DNA of 64,000 nt, taken from the NCBI RefSeq assembly GCF_039908635.1, contig NZ_CP150918.1:2661001-2725000 (forward strand), written 5' to 3'. Under the pieces are notes generated by a model. It saw only the letters and a list, made by a program, of their open reading frames with translations, did not search any database and was not told where the DNA came from. The stretch comes from Pseudomonas purpurea (GTDB lineage: Bacteria > Pseudomonadota > Gammaproteobacteria > Pseudomonadales > Pseudomonadaceae). Positions 16,954 to 25,051 of the stretch are shown in pieces (positions within the stretch are counted from its first letter, which is position 1; each line of letters begins with the position of its first letter). The position numbers and the translations under genes were made by a program.

Positions 16954-16981
16954 AATCTAGTTCACGACGACCGTCTGTCAA
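16954..16981 (-). promoter_or_regulatory. putative promoter of rhlR
   Basis: On the minus strand a perfect TTGACA (16976-16981) and TAGATT (16954-16959) are separated by 16 bases, about 40 bases before the rhlR start. No lux box was recognised here, so rhlR may be transcribed constitutively as well as by read-through from rhlB. Confidence 0.5.
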
Positions 16982-17030
16982 CGTTTCAAACGCTTATTTT
17001 TTCAAGGTGAACGCTCTGGCATGGGGTTCT

Positions 17031-18302
17031 TCACGACGCTGTGCGCAGCAGGCGCGGTTTTGTTGGCGGTCGGCAGCGTTCGATGATGCTGGCCGCGTGC
17101 TCGCAGGCCAGCGTGGCGGGCGGTGAAAGCTGGCGAGTGCGGGCGCAGGCCGCCACCATGCGAGCGTCCTCCAGCAAATCGATCAAGGCGTCACGCAGGC
17201 GGGCTTCGTCCAGCGGCAAACTCAGTTTGATGCCGCACCCCATGCGTACCAGTCGCTCGGCGTTGTCGAACTGATCGTGGGCGGCCGGCATGACGATTTG
17301 CCCGACACCGGCGGCCAGCGCCAGGCTCATGGTTCCGATTGCACCTGAATGGACCAGGCCCGCCGTGTGTGGCAGCAGGGCCCCCATGGGCGCGTGCTCG
17401 CGCTGCAACGCGCTCAGGGGCAGGCGTTTGAGGGGCGCCCGGTGCTCGCCGAGGAAAATCCCTCGTGCCCCGAGTTTTTGCAGGATCGACAGGGCCAGGG
17501 GGTAGAAGTGTTCGTCAAACTGCCGGGCCGCACCCGGTGCGAAGACGATGGGCGGCTGGCCTGCGCGAAGGAAGGCCTGCAATTCATCGTCAAGGCTTTC
17601 GTCGGTACGTTCGGACAGCGGAAAACCCGTCATGTGCAGCGGCTGCGGCCAGTCTTGCTGGACGGGGGCGAACCATTCGGGAAACAGGCAGATGACGCCA
17701 TCGGGCGCGTGCATCCACTGACTGAACACGTGTTTTACCGTGCCCTGCAAACCTTTCTTGTGGCGCAGGGCATTGATCTGCGGGGCGCAGATCCGATCCA
17801 TCTTGAGGTATTCAATCGTGCGGCAGAGCATTTTGCGCATGACCAGCGGAATGCCCTGCGGAACCTTGAACCGGGGGTGTACCGGTGGCAGGTGGGCAGA
17901 GATCAGCGTGGCGGGGGAGACCTGCACCGAGAGGTAAGGCATGCCGAATTTTTCCTGGGCGACCCGTGCCCCCAGCGCCCATAACGAACCCACGACAACG
18001 ATGTCGTCGTGTCGCCGGGCGGCGATGTACTCGTAGACCGGTTCGAGCATGCCCGAGAGGGCTTTCCACCGCGCAGAAAACGAGGTCCTGGAGCCCCGGG
18101 GTTTCGAGTCGCTCATGGCCGCGTTGCCGGTCGTTTCGTCGCAGATGGCGGCAAACTCCAGGCCGTTGTGTTCAATTGTCGTGGCAAACGCGGGCAGGCT
18201 GCACACCGTCACAGGGTGCCCACGGCGCACCAGTGCCTTACCCAGGCTGATGAAGGGACGGACGTCGCCCTCCGAGCCGATGGCGATCATGATAATGCGC
18301 AT
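17031..18302 (-). CDS. rhlB: RhlB-like rhamnosyltransferase (GT1/GT-B glycosyltransferase)
   Basis: A 423-residue GT-B glycosyltransferase very similar to P. aeruginosa RhlB (426 residues). RhlB joins dTDP-L-rhamnose to 3-(3-hydroxyalkanoyloxy)alkanoate to make mono-rhamnolipid. Matching blocks are RHDDIVVVGSLWALGARVAQ, PYLSVQVSPATLISAHLPPV, QWMHAPDGVICLFPEWFAP, QQDWPQPLHMTGFPL, and the donor-binding AAHDQFDNAERLVRMGCG. The frame is intact end to end. Its usual partner RhlA, which supplies the lipid acceptor, is not encoded here; the upstream neighbour is a divergent SulP gene. A lux-box-like site lies 98 bases upstream. Alternatively it may glycosylate another hydroxy-lipid. Confidence 0.85.
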   Translation of the reverse strand: MRIIMIAIGSEGDVRPFISLGKALVRRGHPVTVCSLPAFATTIEHNGLEFAAICDETTGNAAMSDSKPRGSRTSFSARWKALSGMLEPVYEYIAARRHDDIVVVGSLWALGARVAQEKFGMPYLSVQVSPATLISAHLPPVHPRFKVPQGIPLVMRKMLCRTIEYLKMDRICAPQINALRHKKGLQGTVKHVFSQWMHAPDGVICLFPEWFAPVQQDWPQPLHMTGFPLSERTDESLDDELQAFLRAGQPPIVFAPGAARQFDEHFYPLALSILQKLGARGIFLGEHRAPLKRLPLSALQREHAPMGALLPHTAGLVHSGAIGTMSLALAAGVGQIVMPAAHDQFDNAERLVRMGCGIKLSLPLDEARLRDALIDLLEDARMVAACARTRQLSPPATLACEHAASIIERCRPPTKPRLLRTAS

Positions 18303-18399
18303 AACTCCTCCTTGAGTTGCAGCGCCGGATCGAGGTGCAAGCGTGTCTGCGGGTCGCGTGCAGTGGGAGGGATTCTTATCCGCAGACCGGGTCGGGACA

Positions 18400-18417
18400 A
18401 CTACCTGATCTGGTAGC
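18400..18417 (-). promoter_or_regulatory. lux/phz-type box upstream of rhlB
   Basis: ACTACCTGATCTGGTAGC is an imperfect dyad: CTACC(T)GATC(T)GGTAG has 14 of 16 symmetric positions. It resembles the CTAC...GTAG boxes recognised by PhzR and RhlR. On the minus strand, GATAAG lies 20 bases after the box, so the box would be centred near -42, as in LuxR class II activation. It is the best candidate for quorum control of the rhlB-rhlR-rhlI transcript. Confidence 0.65.
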
Positions 18418-18594
18418 GGAGCGGGTGCGCCGGGGTAAGCTGCGCCGTTGGTCGGCGATGGGCCGAATAGACGCTACACTCCCTCACCGACCCGAAAAGG
18501 CCTGATTGGAGACGCTAGATGGCTCGCGAACACTCGCTACTGACCACCGTGCCTCGTTGGGAGGCCTGCCTTTGCGCGGGCCAGGGAGGCCCGA

Positions 18595-20241
18595 TTGCCG
18601 GCTGAGCCTTCCAGCGTCCGCGACCGGCCGAACCGTTGGCAGGACCTGTTGGCAGGGTTGTCGATTGCCGGTTTATTGCTGCCAGAAGCGGTCGCTTACT
18701 CGAGCATTGCCGCGTTGGCGCCTCAGGCTGGCGTCATTGCATTGTTTGCCGGGCTGCTGTGCTATGGGCTTCTGGGCACCAGCCGGTTTGCGATTGTCTC
18801 GGCGACGTCGTCTTCGGCGGCGGTACTGGCGGCGGCCAGCATGACGCTGTCAGGCGGTGATCCGGCGCTGCGCTCCACGCTGGCTTTCGGCCTGGTGTTG
18901 GTCACCGGCGGGTTCTTTTTACTGGCCGGGTTGTTCCGGCTCGGCAGCGTTACGTCCTTTATTGCCAAGCCGGTGCTGCGCGGGTTTGCCTTTGGCCTGG
19001 CGCTGACGATCATCCTCAAACAACTCGCCAGTGTGGTCGGTGTGCACTTGAGTGACGGCAACCTGATCCGCTTTTTGCCTCAGTTGCTGGAGCAACTGCC
19101 TCGGTGGAACTGGGCGGGCGCGGGTGTCGCGGCGGTGGCGTTGATGTTGTTGTGGTGCTTCGCACACTTCCGGCGTTTGCCCGGTGGACTGCTGGTGGTG
19201 ATGATCGGTATCGGGGCGGGTCAATGGCTGAATCTGCCAGATCATGGCGTCCCGTTGATAGGTGCGATTGACCTCAGCCTGGAGGTGCCACGGTTGCCAG
19301 CGCTGCCCTTTGCCGATTGGCTGCGGCTGGGGGAGCTGGGGTTTGCCATGGTGATGATTCTTTACGCAGAGTCCTACGGCTCGATCAGCGCCTTCGCACT
19401 CAAGCACGGTGATCGGGTGACCTCCAACCGGGACTTGCTGGCCCTCGGCGCGGCCAATCTGCTGTCCGGGCTGTTCCATGGCATGCCGGCGGGGGCGGGG
19501 TATTCCGCGACGTCCGCCAATGAAGCGGCGGGCGCGACCTCGCGGCTGGCCGGTGGGCTGGCGGCGCTGGTGGTGTTGCTGATTGTGCTGACGGTGTTGC
19601 CCTACATCGCCTTGACCCCGGAGCCGGTGTTGGCGGCCATTGTCATGCATGCGCTGGGCCGTGGCCTGAGCTTGCAGCCGCTGGGCCGTTACTTCATCTG
19701 GCGTCGTGATCGCCTGCTGGTGATCTGCGCCGTGGCGGCAGTGCTGGTGCTCGGCGTGCTGGACGGTCTGTTGCTGGCGGTGGCGATCAGTGTGTTGCTG
19801 ATGCTCAAACAGATGTCGGCGGCGGATATCCAGATCCTCGGGCAGATCGGCGGCGGGCATGATTTTGTCGACCTGCAACGCCATCCTTTGGCCAAAGCCG
19901 TGCCGGGTGTGCTGATTGTCCGGCCGAGCGAGGCGCTGTTCTTCGCCAACGCCGAGCGGATTCTGGGGGCTGCGTTACGACTGGTCCGACATTCCGAGGT
20001 GCCGATTCATACGGTGATTCTCAGCCTGGAGGAGTCGCCGGACCTGGACGGCACCAGTATCGAGGCGCTGGAGGAGTTTTTCCTTCGTGTGCGTCTTGAA
20101 GGCAAGCGCTTGGTGTTGGCGCGCCTCAAGCATGAAGCGCTGAGCGTGCTGGCCTCGCTGCCGGAGGTCGAGCGTTCACGGGTCAGCCTCAGCGGCCTGA
20201 GCGTGGACGGTGCGGTGCAAGAGGCGGAACGCCGGGCATAA
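18595..20241 (+). CDS. SulP family anion transporter with STAS domain
   Basis: A 548-residue SulP permease. Membrane part: LLAGLSIAGLLLPEAVAYSS, GLLCYGLLGTSRFAIVSATS, and MPAGAGYSATSANEAAGATS near the TM8-9 signature. The cytosolic C-terminal STAS domain (about residues 430-540) contains PGVLIVRPSEALFFANAERI and VILSLEESPDLDGTSIEAL. Members transport sulfate, bicarbonate or dicarboxylates; substrate is not deducible here. The start is TTG at 18595: an AGGGAGG Shine-Dalgarno lies five bases before it and no in-frame ATG fits. A terminator follows at once. Confidence 0.88.
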   Translation: MPAEPSSVRDRPNRWQDLLAGLSIAGLLLPEAVAYSSIAALAPQAGVIALFAGLLCYGLLGTSRFAIVSATSSSAAVLAAASMTLSGGDPALRSTLAFGLVLVTGGFFLLAGLFRLGSVTSFIAKPVLRGFAFGLALTIILKQLASVVGVHLSDGNLIRFLPQLLEQLPRWNWAGAGVAAVALMLLWCFAHFRRLPGGLLVVMIGIGAGQWLNLPDHGVPLIGAIDLSLEVPRLPALPFADWLRLGELGFAMVMILYAESYGSISAFALKHGDRVTSNRDLLALGAANLLSGLFHGMPAGAGYSATSANEAAGATSRLAGGLAALVVLLIVLTVLPYIALTPEPVLAAIVMHALGRGLSLQPLGRYFIWRRDRLLVICAVAAVLVLGVLDGLLLAVAISVLLMLKQMSAADIQILGQIGGGHDFVDLQRHPLAKAVPGVLIVRPSEALFFANAERILGAALRLVRHSEVPIHTVILSLEESPDLDGTSIEALEEFFLRVRLEGKRLVLARLKHEALSVLASLPEVERSRVSLSGLSVDGAVQEAERRA

Positions 20242-20280
20242 AAAAAACGCCGCTCATCGTGGGATGGGCGGCGTTTTTTA
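20241..20280. terminator. bidirectional terminator between the SulP gene and acnB
   Basis: ACGCCGC...CATC and GATG...GCGGCGT form a 12-pair stem with one mismatch, flanked by seven A residues on the left and six T residues on the right. It serves the convergent SulP and acnB genes. Confidence 0.88.
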
Positions 20281-20293
20281 TGGCGTTGTAACG

Positions 20294-22894
20294 TTAGGCT
20301 TGAACGACCGGAATGTTGGCGTTCGCTGCAGCTTCACGGAACTCGGCGATCTGGTCGAAACTCAGGTAGCGATACACATCGCTGGCCATGGTGTCGATTT
20401 CCTTCGCGTAGGCCATGTACTCCTCGACGGTCGGCAGGCGACCCAGGATCGAAGCCACCGACGCCAACTCGGCCGAAGCCAGGTAAACGTTGGCGCCATC
20501 GCCCAGACGGTTCGGGAAGTTACGGGTCGACGTGGACACGACGGTGGAGTTCGGTTCTACGCGTGCCTGGTTGCCCATGCACAGCGAGCAGCCCGGCATT
20601 TCCATGCGTGCGCCAGCCTTGCCGTAGATGCCGTAGTAGCCTTCTTCGGTCAGTTGGTGAGCGTCCATCTTGGTCGGCGGCGACAGCCACAGACGGGTTG
20701 GCAGCTGACCCTTGACCTGATCCAGCAGTTTACCGGCAGCGCGGAAGTGACCGATGTTGGTCATGCACGAACCGATGAACACTTCGTCGATCTTCTCGCC
20801 AGCAACGCTGGACAGCAGACGGGCGTCGTCCGGGTCGTTCGGCGCGCAGAGCACAGGCTCCTTGATGTCGGCCAGGTCGATTTCGATGGTTTCAGCGTAT
20901 TCGGCGTCAGCATCGGCAACCATCAGCTCAGGGTTGGCGATCCAGGCTTCCATCGCTTGAGCACGACGTTCCAGGGTACGCGCATCGCCGTAGCCTTCGC
21001 CGATCATCCAGCGCAGCAGGGTGATGTTGGAGCTCAGGTACTCGGTGATCGACTCTTTCGACAGCTTGATGGTGCAACCGGCAGCGGAACGTTCGGCCGA
21101 GGCGTCGGACAGCTCGAAGGCTTGTTCGATGCTCAGGTTGTCCAGGCCTTCGATTTCCAGGATGCGGCCGGAGAAGGCGTTCTTCTTGCCTTTCTTCTCT
21201 ACGGTCAGCAGGCCAGCCTGGATCGCGTAGTAAGGAATGGCATGAACCAGGTCACGCAGGGTGACGCCCGGTTGCATTTTGCCTTTGAAGCGCACCAGGA
21301 TCGATTCCGGCATGTCCAGTGGCATCACGCCAGTGGCTGCGGCGAACGCGACCAGGCCGGAACCGGCCGGGAACGAGATGCCCATCGGGAAACGGGTGTG
21401 GGAGTCACCACCGGTACCGACGGTGTCCGGCAGCAGCATGCGGTTCAGCCAGCTGTGGATGATGCCGTCGCCCGGACGCAGGGAAACGCCGCCGCGGGTC
21501 ATGATGAAGTCGGGCAGGGTGTGGTGAGTGGTGACGTCGATCGGCTTTGGATAAGCAGCGGTGTGGCAGAAGGACTGCATGACCAGATCGGTCGAGAAAC
21601 CCAGGCATGCCAGGTCTTTCAGTTCGTCACGGGTCATCGGGCCAGTGGTGTCCTGGGAACCGACGGTGGTCATTTTCGGCTCGCAGTACGTACCTGGGCG
21701 AACGCCCACTACGCCGCACGCCTTGCCGACCATCTTCTGCGCCAGGGTGAAACCCTTGGTGCTTTCAGCCGGTGCTTCAGGCTTCTTGAACAGCTCCGAA
21801 GGTGGCAGACCCAGCTCGGTACGCGCCTTCTCGGTCAGGCCACGGCCGATGATCAAAGGAATACGACCGCCGGCACGGACTTCGTCCAACAGCACCGGGG
21901 TCTTCATTTCGAAGGTGGTCAGGACTTCGTCAGTACCGTGTTTGCAGACTTTGCCAGCATGCGGGTACAGGTCGATCACGTCGCCCATGTTCATGTTGGT
22001 AACGTCGAATTCGATTGGCAGTGCGCCGGCATCTTCCATGGTGTTGTAGAAGATCGGAGCGATTTTGCTGCCGAAGCAGAAACCGCCGGAGCGCTTGTTC
22101 GGCACGTAAGGAACGTCGTCGCCGAAGAACCACAGCACCGAGTTGGTGGCCGATTTACGCGACGAACCGGTACCGACCACGTCACCGACGTAGGCGATCG
22201 GGAAGCCGTCGTTGCGCATCTGCTCGATTTGTTTCATCGGGCCGATGGAGCCTTGTACGTCAGGAACGATGCCGTCACGGGCCATTTTCAGCATGGCCAG
22301 GGCGTGCAACGGGATGTCCGGGCGGGACCAGGCATCAGGCGCAGGGGAGAGGTCGTCGGTGTTGGTTTCGCCGGTGACCTTGAACACGCGCAGGCTGATC
22401 TTGTCGGCCAGGGTCGGGCGGTTCTTGAACCATTCGCCGTCAGCCCAGGATTGCAGTACGCCTTGGGCGTGAGCATTGCCGTTCTTGGCTTTTTCCGCGA
22501 CGTCGTGGAAAGCATCGAACATCAGCAGGGTGTGCTTGAGTTGCGCTGCGGCAACAGGTGCCAGTTCAGCGCTGTCGAGCAGGTCAACCAGGGTCACGAT
22601 GTTGTAGCCGCCCTGCATGGTGCCGAGCAGTTCAACAGCGCGTTTCTTGTCGATCAGAGGGGACGTGGCTTCGCCTTTGGCCAGTGCGGACAGGAAGCCT
22701 GCCTTTACATAGGCCGCTTCGTCCACGCCAGGTGGAACGCGATTGGTGATCAGGTCCAGCAGAACAGCTTCTTCGCCTGCCGGGGGATTCTTCAGCAGCT
22801 CGACCAGGCCTGCAGTTTGTTCGGCGTTAAGCGGCTGGGGAACGATACCCAGTGCTGCACGCTCTTCGATATGTTTGCGGTAGGCTTCAAGCAC
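20294..22894 (-). CDS. acnB: bifunctional aconitate hydratase 2 / 2-methylisocitrate dehydratase
   Basis: An 866-residue AcnB (E. coli 865), interconverting citrate and isocitrate through cis-aconitate with a 4Fe-4S cluster. It opens [16 protein letters not shown], has the HEAT-like domain with [20 protein letters not shown], and the cluster cysteines in [15 protein letters not shown] and [12 protein letters not shown]. The GTG at 22894 is chosen because it aligns with the E. coli N-terminus and has GAGGG about nine bases upstream; a longer ATG start would add 20 unconserved residues. AcnB is the main TCA-cycle aconitase in exponential growth. The 507-base region upstream contains two inverted-repeat structures that may affect its mRNA. 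Confidence 0.97.
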   Translation of the reverse strand: MLEAYRKHIEERAALGIVPQPLNAEQTAGLVELLKNPPAGEEAVLLDLITNRVPPGVDEAAYVKAGFLSALAKGEATSPLIDKKRAVELLGTMQGGYNIVTLVDLLDSAELAPVAAAQLKHTLLMFDAFHDVAEKAKNGNAHAQGVLQSWADGEWFKNRPTLADKISLRVFKVTGETNTDDLSPAPDAWSRPDIPLHALAMLKMARDGIVPDVQGSIGPMKQIEQMRNDGFPIAYVGDVVGTGSSRKSATNSVLWFFGDDVPYVPNKRSGGFCFGSKIAPIFYNTMEDAGALPIEFDVTNMNMGDVIDLYPHAGKVCKHGTDEVLTTFEMKTPVLLDEVRAGGRIPLIIGRGLTEKARTELGLPPSELFKKPEAPAESTKGFTLAQKMVGKACGVVGVRPGTYCEPKMTTVGSQDTTGPMTRDELKDLACLGFSTDLVMQSFCHTAAYPKPIDVTTHHTLPDFIMTRGGVSLRPGDGIIHSWLNRMLLPDTVGTGGDSHTRFPMGISFPAGSGLVAFAAATGVMPLDMPESILVRFKGKMQPGVTLRDLVHAIPYYAIQAGLLTVEKKGKKNAFSGRILEIEGLDNLSIEQAFELSDASAERSAAGCTIKLSKESITEYLSSNITLLRWMIGEGYGDARTLERRAQAMEAWIANPELMVADADAEYAETIEIDLADIKEPVLCAPNDPDDARLLSSVAGEKIDEVFIGSCMTNIGHFRAAGKLLDQVKGQLPTRLWLSPPTKMDAHQLTEEGYYGIYGKAGARMEMPGCSLCMGNQARVEPNSTVVSTSTRNFPNRLGDGANVYLASAELASVASILGRLPTVEEYMAYAKEIDTMASDVYRYLSFDQIAEFREAAANANIPVVQA

Positions 22895-23013
22895 AGTTAT
22901 TACCCTCATCAGTGGTCCCAAATGGGTGTCCGGGACGCTCATCCAGAAACTCACGGCACTCAGCGCTTGGGGGCTTTTTGAGCCGCAAAGCCTGAGTTGC
23001 CGGAATTCCTCAC

Positions 23014-23151
23014 AGAAGCTGCTTTCAAAGTTTTACGCCTGCAGAACGGAGCTGATGAGGGTTGGCGCTGAGTGTTCCCCGCTGGAAAAACTCCTCGCCA
23101 ACACCGCTCTGAAGGAACGACTGTGCTCGTGACGCTTTGAAAACAGCTTCT
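23014..23151. repeat. long-range inverted repeat upstream of acnB
   Basis: AGAAGCTGCTTTCAAAG (23014-23030) and CTTTGAAAACAGCTTCT (23135-23151) are reverse complements with one mismatch, separated by 104 bases. The interior also holds a weaker pair around GTTGGCG and CGCCAAC. In the acnB transcript this could fold into a long stem. Alternatively the unit could be a decayed mobile repeat. Confidence 0.55.
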
Positions 23152-23212
23152 AACGGACATTGGCGCCTTAAAAGGCTGGCTGATTCTACGGCAAAAAAAA
23201 TCTAAAGGTAAG

Positions 23213-23318
23213 TCAGGGTCTATTGGACTTTGGTGGCGAGCCGCGTTGCTGGGCCAACGTGTGCGAGGCAAGGCGCGGGCATCCGTCGCGGTCGTCACCA
23301 AAGTCCAACAGACCCTGA
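23213..23318. repeat. MITE-like element with 23-bp terminal inverted repeats
   Basis: TCAGGGTCTATTGGACTTTG (then GTG) at 23213-23235 is the reverse complement, with one mismatch, of the 23 bases at 23296-23318. Pairing continues inward with small bulges (GGCGAGCCGCG versus CGCGGTCGTC), so almost the whole 106 bases folds into one hairpin. There is no coding capacity and no clear target-site duplication. It resembles a miniature non-autonomous repeat. Confidence 0.6.
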
Positions 23319-23401
23319 TGCCCTGAAGTTTGAGGGGTGATCAATGTTAGACAAAGGGCTAACATGCCGGCCTGTTTTGCTTTCTCGCGTTTTGCCTACC
23401 T

Positions 23402-23872
23402 ATGCCCAATCAGACCATCAAGACTCCCTGCATCGGCCTCTGCTCCACTGTTTACGGTGATCTGGTGTGCCGTGGCTGCAAGCGTTTCCACCATGAAGTG
23501 ATTCACTGGAACGGTTACAACGAGGAAGAAAAGCGCGCGGTGTGGCTGCGCCTTGAACAGTTACTGGTACAGGTAATGGCCGGAAAACTGGAAATATTCG
23601 ATTCCGCACGGCTGCGCTTGCAGCTGGAACAACGAAAAATCCGCTTCGTGCCCCATCAGTCCCCTTACTGCTGGGCGTACCAACTGATCGCCCGCGGTGC
23701 ACGGGTGATCAACCAGTTGGAGGCGTATGGCATGGTGTTGTTGCCGGAGTTTCGCGACTGGAACCTGCCCGAGTTGCGCGACGCCATTGATCGGGAATTC
23801 TTCCTGCTGTCCGAAGCGCATTACCAGCGCTATATCGCGCCGGGGTTCCTCAAGGACGCGTTTGGCGACTGA
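23402..23872 (+). CDS. DUF1289 domain-containing protein
   Basis: A 156-residue protein with the short N-terminal DUF1289 cysteine motif (TPCIGLCSTVYGDLVCRGCK, four Cys at about residues 9, 13, 22 and 25) followed by WNGYNEEEKRAVWLRLEQL. The remaining 100 residues are an alpha-helical extension specific to pseudomonads. The cysteine arrangement suggests metal binding, but no function is established. It is a lone plus-strand gene, convergent with the Usp gene across a REPIN. Confidence 0.85.
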   Translation: MPNQTIKTPCIGLCSTVYGDLVCRGCKRFHHEVIHWNGYNEEEKRAVWLRLEQLLVQVMAGKLEIFDSARLRLQLEQRKIRFVPHQSPYCWAYQLIARGARVINQLEAYGMVLLPEFRDWNLPELRDAIDREFFLLSEAHYQRYIAPGFLKDAFGD

Positions 23873-23884
23873 TCCCTGAAAGCA

Positions 23885-23952
23885 TCGCAGGCAAGCCTTG
23901 CTCCTACAACGGCACCACTGCACCTGTAGATACCGACTTGCCCGCGAAAGCG
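23885..23952. repeat. REP doublet (REPIN) between convergent genes
   Basis: TCGCAGGCAAGCCTTGCTCC(TACA) and, inverted, CTGTAG...CTTGCCCGCGAAAGCG are the two halves of a typical fluorescens-group REP pair. Such elements sit mostly in gaps between convergent genes, as here. Confidence 0.7.
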
Positions 23953-23973
23953 ATCTATCAAATACCGATGAAT

Positions 23974-24837
23974 CTATGCCTTGGTCGCCAACTCCCCCAG
24001 GTGATCCATCATTTCCTGCGGCTTGAGCACCAGCACGTCACTTTCCAGTGAGTCGAGCACCACCTCGGCGGTGTTGCCGATCAGCGCGCCCGAAAACCCG
24101 GTGCGCGCCACAGTGCCGATGACCGTCACGGCGGCCTGCAATTTATGCGCAATGTGGGGAATCAGCACGTCCGCCGGACCTTCCTCGATGTGCAGGTGGG
24201 CGTCGTCGATATCGAATTCGGCCTGGAACGCCTTGCACTGCTCGCGGTAGCGGGCCTCGATGGTTTCCTTGAGCTGGAACACCGGGTCGGCCGCCGAGAG
24301 CATCGGCGAGGGATGGGCACTGATCACATGCAGGTGAGCCTTGGCCAGGTGCGCGATATCGAAGCCGTGATCGACGATGGTGGCGTGCAACACGCGGTGT
24401 TCCGGGTCGCTGTTGCCCACATCAATGGCGGCAAGAATGGTTCCGCCCGCCCACGGCGTGGCGGTTTTTACCAGCAGCACCGGGCTCGGGCACTGGCGCA
24501 ACAGTTTCCAGTCCGCCGGGGTCAGCAGGGCTTTTTTCAGCGGGTTATCGGGGAAGTGTTGTTTGATGACCAGCCCGCAGCCTTCGGCTTGCTGCACCTC
24601 AATGATGGTTTCGTGCAGGCTTTCGTTCCACGCCTGTTCGGTGGTGACGCTATGGCCTTCTTCCTGGAGGCTGGCCTTGAGCACGCTCAACAGCGCCGAA
24701 TGATCATGCTTCTTGTCGCAGACCAGCAAATGCAGGTGTGCCTGGGTCACCCCGGCGATCAGCTTGGCGCGTTTGAGGGCGAGGCTTTCGGCCGGTGTAG
24801 GCTCGATGACCACCAGGATACTGCGGATGGCTTGCAT
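23974..24837 (-). CDS. tandem universal stress protein (two UspA domains)
   Basis: A 287-residue cytoplasmic protein made of two Usp domains. The first begins MQAIRSILVVIEPTPAESLA; the second carries the ATP-loop-like GTVARTGFSGALIGNTAEVV and VLDSLESDVLVLKP near the C-terminus, matching the ATP-binding G-2X-G-9X-G(S/T) pattern. This UspE-like arrangement is linked to stress and stationary-phase survival. The ATG at 24837 has GGAG nine bases upstream and begins the first beta strand. The gene is divergent from miaE. Confidence 0.9.
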   Translation of the reverse strand: MQAIRSILVVIEPTPAESLALKRAKLIAGVTQAHLHLLVCDKKHDHSALLSVLKASLQEEGHSVTTEQAWNESLHETIIEVQQAEGCGLVIKQHFPDNPLKKALLTPADWKLLRQCPSPVLLVKTATPWAGGTILAAIDVGNSDPEHRVLHATIVDHGFDIAHLAKAHLHVISAHPSPMLSAADPVFQLKETIEARYREQCKAFQAEFDIDDAHLHIEEGPADVLIPHIAHKLQAAVTVIGTVARTGFSGALIGNTAEVVLDSLESDVLVLKPQEMMDHLGELATKA

Positions 24838-24953
24838 GATCGGGATCTCCGATGAATGAAAAGACGCTGCGTTGCACAACTATAGTTGCTGCTCGTGAAC
24901 TCGGGTCTTGATGCATATCAAGTGCGGTGGCTGGTGGTCTGCCGGCAGGCCGG

Positions 24954-24959
24954 TATAAT
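24954..24959 (+). promoter_or_regulatory. -10 element for miaE
   Basis: A perfect TATAAT lies 39 bases before the small upstream ORF and 89 bases before miaE. The matching -35 is poor (CTGGTG at 17 bases), so activity may be modest. Confidence 0.45.
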
Positions 24960-24997
24960 CGGCGGCCTTCGCTGTGAACCCTTTTTTCGTGAGCCTC

Positions 24998-25051
24998 ATG
25001 TTACTGATCCCCGAAATCGTCGCTGTCCTGCCGTGTGGTGCTACCCAATGA
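24998..25051 (+). CDS. 17-codon upstream ORF overlapping the miaE start
   Basis: ATG at 24998 opens MLLIPEIVAVLPCGATQ and its TGA overlaps the miaE ATG as ATGA. The peptide mimics the conserved MiaE N-terminus (M-LIPEI-FLGC in related strains), so it is probably a decayed tandem duplication of the gene start. It could couple translation to miaE. It has no strong Shine-Dalgarno. Confidence 0.35.
   Translation: MLLIPEIVAVLPCGATQ

Larger units (their letters stand above)
22895..23401. other. acnB upstream region with two inverted-repeat structures
   Basis: This 507-base stretch lies between acnB and the divergent DUF1289 gene and has no credible gene. It contains a 17-base inverted repeat at 23014/23135 and a MITE-like element at 23213-23318, listed separately. 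It must hold the promoters of both flanking genes. Confidence 0.6.

Noticed and set aside
18303..18594. A possible rhlA remnant upstream of rhlB
   Set aside because: None of the RhlA blocks (for example ASWGGISTLLA-type nucleophile elbow) appears in any frame of these 292 bases; only a lux-type box and promoter-like elements are visible.
20210..22981. A 923-residue open frame on the plus strand across acnB, and similar long frames opposite mgtA, phaA and the TonB receptor
   Set aside because: They are antisense shadows of GC-rich real genes; the products have the Gln/His/Arg/Gly-rich look of shadow frames and no recognisable domain.
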